In this document: positions 60,409 through 64,000 of the stretch, in pieces
Position numbering within the stretch: position 1 is the first letter of the stretch
Layout: the number at the start of each line of letters is the position of its first letter
Origin: Histoplasma ohiense
Taxonomy: Eukaryota; Ascomycota; Eurotiomycetes; Onygenales; Ajellomycetaceae
Reading direction: 5' to 3'
Assembly: GCA_017607445.1 (NCBI GenBank)
Contig: JAEVHH010000005.1
Span: forward strand, 4,593,001 to 4,657,000
Length of the DNA stretch: 64,000 nt
Position numbers and translations under genes: made by a program
Notes under the pieces: generated by a model
Databases searched by the model: none
Told to the model about the DNA's origin: nothing
What the model saw: the letters and a program-made list of their open reading frames with translations, nothing else

Positions 60409-60762
60409 GAATTTCACTAACATATCATCATTTAATCTGCTATGGATATACCACACTTGATTGGATAGTGAGTCTATTGCTTGTTCATTGATGTTCAATT
60501 TGACATTTGCTTTTGACTTTCATGCAAGATAGAGCACTAGATCTTCTTTGTATTTGTCAAGAATTGAAAGTTTCTCTCTTAAGAGCTTTTCATGAAATGT
60601 GAGTGTAGAAGAATCAGTGAATACAGAAGTGCTCATCTCAGTAAATTGTCATTGCAATTCAGTCATCTGTAGCATTTGCTGCTGAAGAATACTTTGTAGA
60701 TCTAAGTTGTCATCTGCTGTGTTCAGATGCAGTGGGTGTTTGTAGAATTGTTTGTAGTTCAT
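60409..60762 (-). pseudogene. Family 2 Gag relic, copy C, N-terminal part
   Basis: Starts at ATG 60,762 (MNYKQFYKHPLHLNTADDN ...), interrupted at 60,409 by copy B, and continues at 47,096. In-frame TGA codons. Confidence 0.8.
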
Positions 60763-60842
60763 TTCAATATCTAAGAATATGTAATAATAATAAAAGAAAA
60801 GGAATACTTGTAGACACTCAGTTCTCTCACAGACATTATTTG

Positions 60843-61831
60843 AGACTGTGAAGTCTGACTCTGCCACCTTCTTGTGATGCAGTCTGATAACATCATCTAG
60901 TAATAATGATCAAGAGCAGAGCAGTTGTTATGAGTGTCTGATTCTTAGTGAACTCAGCATTCATTGATCTTCAGGTCTTGATCTTTGCTCTCTGTGAGCA
61001 ATCACCCTGTCACAGCTTGCTACGAGCAATCACCCTGCTGCTGCTCCCTGCGAGCAATCACTCTGCTGCTGCTCTCTACAAGCAATCGCTCTGCTGCTGC
61101 TCTCTGCAAGCAATCATCCTGCTACTGCTCACTACAAGCAATCACTCTGCTGCTGCTCCCTGCAAGCAATCACTCTGCCACTGCTTCCTGTGAGCAATCA
61201 CTCTGCCTCCACCCTGCCTCTGCTCTGTCTCTGCTCTCTGTGAGCAATTGCTCTGCCACAGCTCACTACAAGCAATTGCTCTGCTGCTGCTCCCTGTGAG
61301 CAATCACTCTGCCACTGCTCTCTATGAGCAATCGCCCTGCTGCTGCTCCCTGCAAGCAATCGCTCTGCCACTGCTCCCTGCAAGCAATCACTCTGCCTCC
61401 ACCCTGCCTCTGCTCTGCCTCTGCTCTCTGTGAGCAATTGCTCTGTCACAGCTTGCTACAAGCAATCACCCTGCTGCTGCTCCCTGTGAGCAATCACTCT
61501 GCCACTGCTCTCTATGAGCAATTGCCCTGCCGCTGCTCTCTGTGAGCAATCACTCTGTCACTGCTCACTCCAAGCAATCACCCTGCCGTAGCACTTGTGT
61601 GCTTTGATTATCTTTACCATGAATGGCCATACATCAGGTCAGAAGTGGATGAACAGTCTATATAGACTGAGTCTTCTCAAGAGTTGCTATCTGAATCCTG
61701 TGTCTATCATTACTGTGTATATAGAGATTTCTCCAGTATAGCATGTCTCCATGTCCTTTGAAAGGCTTCTGAAACATGGATGCTGTCTGTGCTTTCTCTG
61801 AGATGTTAAATCAATACAAACAAACAAACAA
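60843..61831 (+). mobile_element. Non-LTR (SINE- or LINE-like) insertion in the family 2 leader
   Basis: 989 bp flanked by a perfect 14-bp direct repeat acagacattatttg (60,829-60,842 and 61,832-61,845). The uninterrupted leader sequence is seen in the plus-strand copy near 2,980-2,995. It ends in an A-rich tail, tacaaacaaacaaacaa, just before the second duplication. Long TSD plus A-rich tail is the mark of target-primed reverse transcription. No RT domain; the interior is mostly a 28-bp minisatellite. Confidence 0.75.
60990..61590. repeat. 28-bp minisatellite
   Basis: About 20 units of 'ctgctgctgctccctgcaagcaatcact' with CpG/TpG/CpA variants (caatcgc, caattgc, caatcac). Frames opened on both strands are repeat artefacts. 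Confidence 0.88.
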
Positions 61832-62127
61832 ACAGACATTATTTGCAGTGTTGCAGCACTAAGCTTGATCAAGCTTCTTCATGAATACTATTCACAGCAT
61901 TACAGTTTGTAGACACTCAGACCTTGTAGAACACAGTTGATTATATTTCAGACACTTAGACACAACAGTCTATATAACTAACAATAAGAGCACTCAGACT
62001 CATGAGAGATCTCTTGTAACAACTAGACACTCAGATCTGTAAACAATGCACTCAGACATAAGAACTGATAACAATGCACTTGAGTGTAAGAACTAATAAC
62101 AAAATACTTGAGCTTTAAATGCAGAAG

Positions 62128-62140
62128 AATCAATTTGTAA
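62128..62140 (-). other. Family 2 copy C primer-binding site, self-priming type
   Basis: Reads TTACAAATTGATT on the minus strand, directly after the 5' LTR. It is the exact complement of AATCAATTTGTAA inside the same LTR (near 62,190). Base changes relative to the 2,676 copy are matched on both sides. Confidence 0.7.
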
Positions 62141-62674
62141 TATAACAGATGTACTTCAATTAACAATTTGATACTATTCTAATTACAGATTACAAATTGA
62201 TTAAAAAAAGAAAGAGAAAAGAAATCAGAAGAAAAGATTGTACAAAGAAGATTCTTATAGAGAAAAGTTCAGAGTGAAAGAATATCAGAAGCCACTTTAC
62301 AGTGAAGTGCAGAGCAGAAGAATATTAAAAGATATGTATAAAAATCATTAGAAACTACACAAGCATAGAGTATGGAGTGAAGGAATCATTGAGAGCTACA
62401 TAGAAGAATTGTTAGAGACTATACAAGTGTGAAACACAGAGTAGAAGAATATAAGAAGCTACACAGAAGAATTGTTAGAGACTATATAAATGCAGAGTAT
62501 AGAGCAGAAGAATGTTAAGAGCTATACAGAAGAATTGTTAGAAACTATACAAGTGCAGAGTATGAAGTGAAAGAACATCAAGAGTTACACAAGATCACAA
62601 CAGTCAGAACCAAGTGAGTGCAGAAGAGAAATTGATTGCATAAGTTAATTACTAACAGATGCTAACCCATCACA
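62141..62674 (-). repeat. Family 2 copy C 5' LTR
   Basis: 534 bp, long form, with target duplication caaga at 62,675-62,679. Confidence 0.92.
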
Positions 62675-62679
62675 CAAGA

Positions 62680-63430
62680 GTTGGTTATATCAGAGAAATG
62701 CTTAGTGTTGAACAACATCAAGAATATAACAAGAATATAGAAAAATTAATGAAAGACAAAATTTGATACATACAATACAGATTTTCAGCTCAGAAACAAT
62801 AAATTAAATCAGATAGTAGATTCATCTGAAGATATCTACTTGACAAATTCACATCTCATTATTTTACAAGTTGAGAAGTTGACTCTGAATGTAATGTTGT
62901 TCTCTGTGAATTTCAAATCTATGAATCTTGAGTCTTCATGCCAAGGTGCTATCTGATGGCCACATTACCCATTCGGCCACCAGAGCTACTAGAAGGAGTA
63001 ATAATAAATAAAAATTCACTTTATAAAATAGATATCAGAAGAATGATAACAAACACAGAATCAAGAAATTTTCTAATAACTTTTTTTTCAAAGACTCAAC
63101 AGAATCTAATCTCAGCTGAAAAGCTTATTATATAAAAATATCAATACTGTATGAATAATAATCTTTGTCTATTCTGTGAAGAAGCAGATCATCTATTTAA
63201 GAATTGTAATAAAAAGAAAAAAACAAATTCAAATCATCAACAAACTGGAATCCACATCTATAATAGCTCATATCATCAAGACTTGAAATGATGAGAAATG
63301 ACTAGATGACAGATTTCATATATACATTATTATTCAACTAATATCTCTAATAATTTTTAGCTGATTCAATGTCTAGTCAATTCTGAAGCAGATTTCAATT
63401 ATATCTCTCATATTTACACTACTTCTAATA
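62680..63430 (+). pseudogene. Family 4 Gypsy gag-protease relic
   Basis: Continues the locus broken at 42,279. It contains a CCHC zinc knuckle, CLFCEEADHLFKNC, at about 63,169-63,210, followed by a Lys/Asn tail. Further on is a protease-like LIQCLVNSEADFNYIS (about 63,360-63,407), where NSEAD corresponds to the DSGAD active site. Frames are interrupted by TGA, TAA and TAG. No LTR is seen in the window. Confidence 0.6.
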
Positions 63431-63432
63431 TA

Positions 63433-63684
63433 TTTAGCAAAGTTTAAAGATGATTTAAATGATCTGTGTTCAGATTATCAGTTATATGAAAATCCAGAGC
63501 ATCTTCTGTTACTTTGTACAAAGTATTCAGAACTAAGATTGAGACTGAGAGAGAAATATCAACTGAATCAGTTAAGTTTGAATTTGCTATTCAATACAAA
63601 AGCTGAAAATATGTTTTTAATTGAATATTTAAATGAGTCGAATGTTGCTACAAGAGCTTGTTTGAATAGTGTTACTTGATGATA
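63433..63684 (+). pseudogene. C-terminal end of a Tad1-like LINE reverse transcriptase
   Basis: An 80-codon frame with the layout of the post-RT Cys/His region of fungal LINEs: C ... ENPEHLLLLCTKYSELRLRLR ... LSLNLLFNTKAENMF ... ATRACL. Only the C-terminus is present, as in 5'-truncated LINE copies. It joins family-4 sequence on the left. Ends TGA 63,679. Confidence 0.6.
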
Positions 63685-63726
63685 TTTAGATCAGTTATTC
63701 TTATTTATTTTATTTTGATCTTTTCT

Positions 63727-63975
63727 TTAACTTTGTTTATTGTTAATTTTCATTTGTTTCAAGCAGTTTGCTTCATTATTTGTTGATAAAGTCATTGCAA
63801 ATGTTTTTTCTTTTCTGTTGATTTTTAATAGCTGCTGTCTTTTATAATATTTATTTCCTTTGTTTTGAAGTTGAGTTGTGCTAACCCATTGACATTCTTT
63901 TGATTTTATTTTTAGATTGAATAGTTTGAATAGTTGATTGATTCTGAGCTGAAATTCTGTTAATGCATGTGTCAA
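63727..63975 (-). CDS. Hypothetical 82-codon ORF
   Basis: Minus-strand frame, Lys/Asn/Gln-rich (LQNKGNKYYKRQQLLKINRK). It looks somewhat like the basic C-terminal tail of fungal pogo-type transposases, but that is weak. It has no internal stop, runs close to the window edge and may be part of a longer relic. Confidence 0.25.
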   Translation of the reverse strand: MTHALTEFQLRINQLFKLFNLKIKSKECQWVSTTQLQNKGNKYYKRQQLLKINRKEKTFAMTLSTNNEANCLKQMKINNKQS

Positions 63976-64000
63976 ATTGTTTTTGTATATTAGAATATTC

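Larger units (their letters stand above)
42280..62674 (-). mobile_element. Gypsy family 2, copy C, complete but nested
   Basis: A minus-strand element with 535- and 534-bp LTRs and target duplication caaga (42,275-42,279 and 62,675-62,679). Removing family-1 copy B and its duplication leaves about 7.1 kb, including a 1-kb non-LTR insertion in the leader. Order on the minus strand: 5' LTR (62,674-62,141), self-priming PBS, leader, gag, pol with chromodomain, polypurine tract, 3' LTR (42,814-42,280). Confidence 0.93.

Noticed and set aside
1..64000. rRNA genes, telomeric repeats, riboswitches
   Set aside because: I found no rRNA-like sequence, no TTAGGG-type arrays and no riboswitch; subtelomeric origin is suggested only by the RecQ type.

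Overview
Window type. This looks like a repeat-dense block from a filamentous fungus, most probably an ascomycete. The evidence is chromodomain-bearing Ty3/Gypsy retrotransposons, a fungal telomere-linked-helicase-type RecQ gene and a Tad1-like LINE tail. I found no intact host gene. Every recognisable coding region is a relic. CpG is almost absent from 5 to 23 kb, while TpG and CpA are abundant. Reading frames stay in register for kilobases but are interrupted mainly by TGA. Where conserved motifs can be aligned, the TGA replaces Arg (CGA to TGA). This points to CpG-directed C-to-T mutation of repeats (RIP-like or methylation-driven), not random decay.

Layout. 1-2,141: a minus-strand Gypsy RT relic ('family 3') split by a 1.2-kb non-autonomous hAT with a perfect 8-bp target duplication. 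2,142-4,875: a truncated plus-strand 'family 2' Gypsy (LTR, gag, protease, start of RT). 5,112-22,036: three decayed helicase genes in tandem on the plus strand: a zinc-finger/RecQ gene, an SF1 UPF1-like gene and an SNF2-like gene. 23,473-26,262: an 18-bp minisatellite carrying a solo LTR and grading into an AT-only block. 27,777-28,925: a truncated hAT derivative with another 18-bp minisatellite. 28,926-41,441: a second UPF1-like relic split by a plus-strand family-2 element, itself split by a complete 7,470-bp 'family 1' Gypsy (copy A, 29,635-37,104) and by a family-1 solo LTR.

42,275-62,679 is a nest solved by target-site duplications. A minus-strand family-2 element (42,280-62,674; TSD caaga) sits in a family-4 Gypsy gag. 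It carries a non-LTR element (60,843-61,831; 14-bp TSD) and family-1 copy B (47,097-60,408; TSD gaatt). Copy B carries a 5,887-bp hAT (47,158-53,044; TSD agcggaga) in its 3' LTR. The hAT has a transposase relic, a histone-H3-like relic and an unknown basic ORF. 62,675-64,000: remainder of the family-4 gag/protease, a LINE C-terminus and an unassigned minus-strand ORF.

How parts work together. Families 1 and 2 are Gag-Pol chromoviruses: gag, then protease-RT-RNase H-integrase-chromodomain in the -1 frame. Family 2 shows a 13-nt perfect complementarity between its LTR and the sequence directly after it, as in Tf1/sushi-type self-priming. Family 1 has an A-AAA-AAY slippery heptamer two codons before the gag stop, and a conserved antisense ORF between pol and the 3' LTR. 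Domain assignments were made by reading motifs by eye; no database search was possible.
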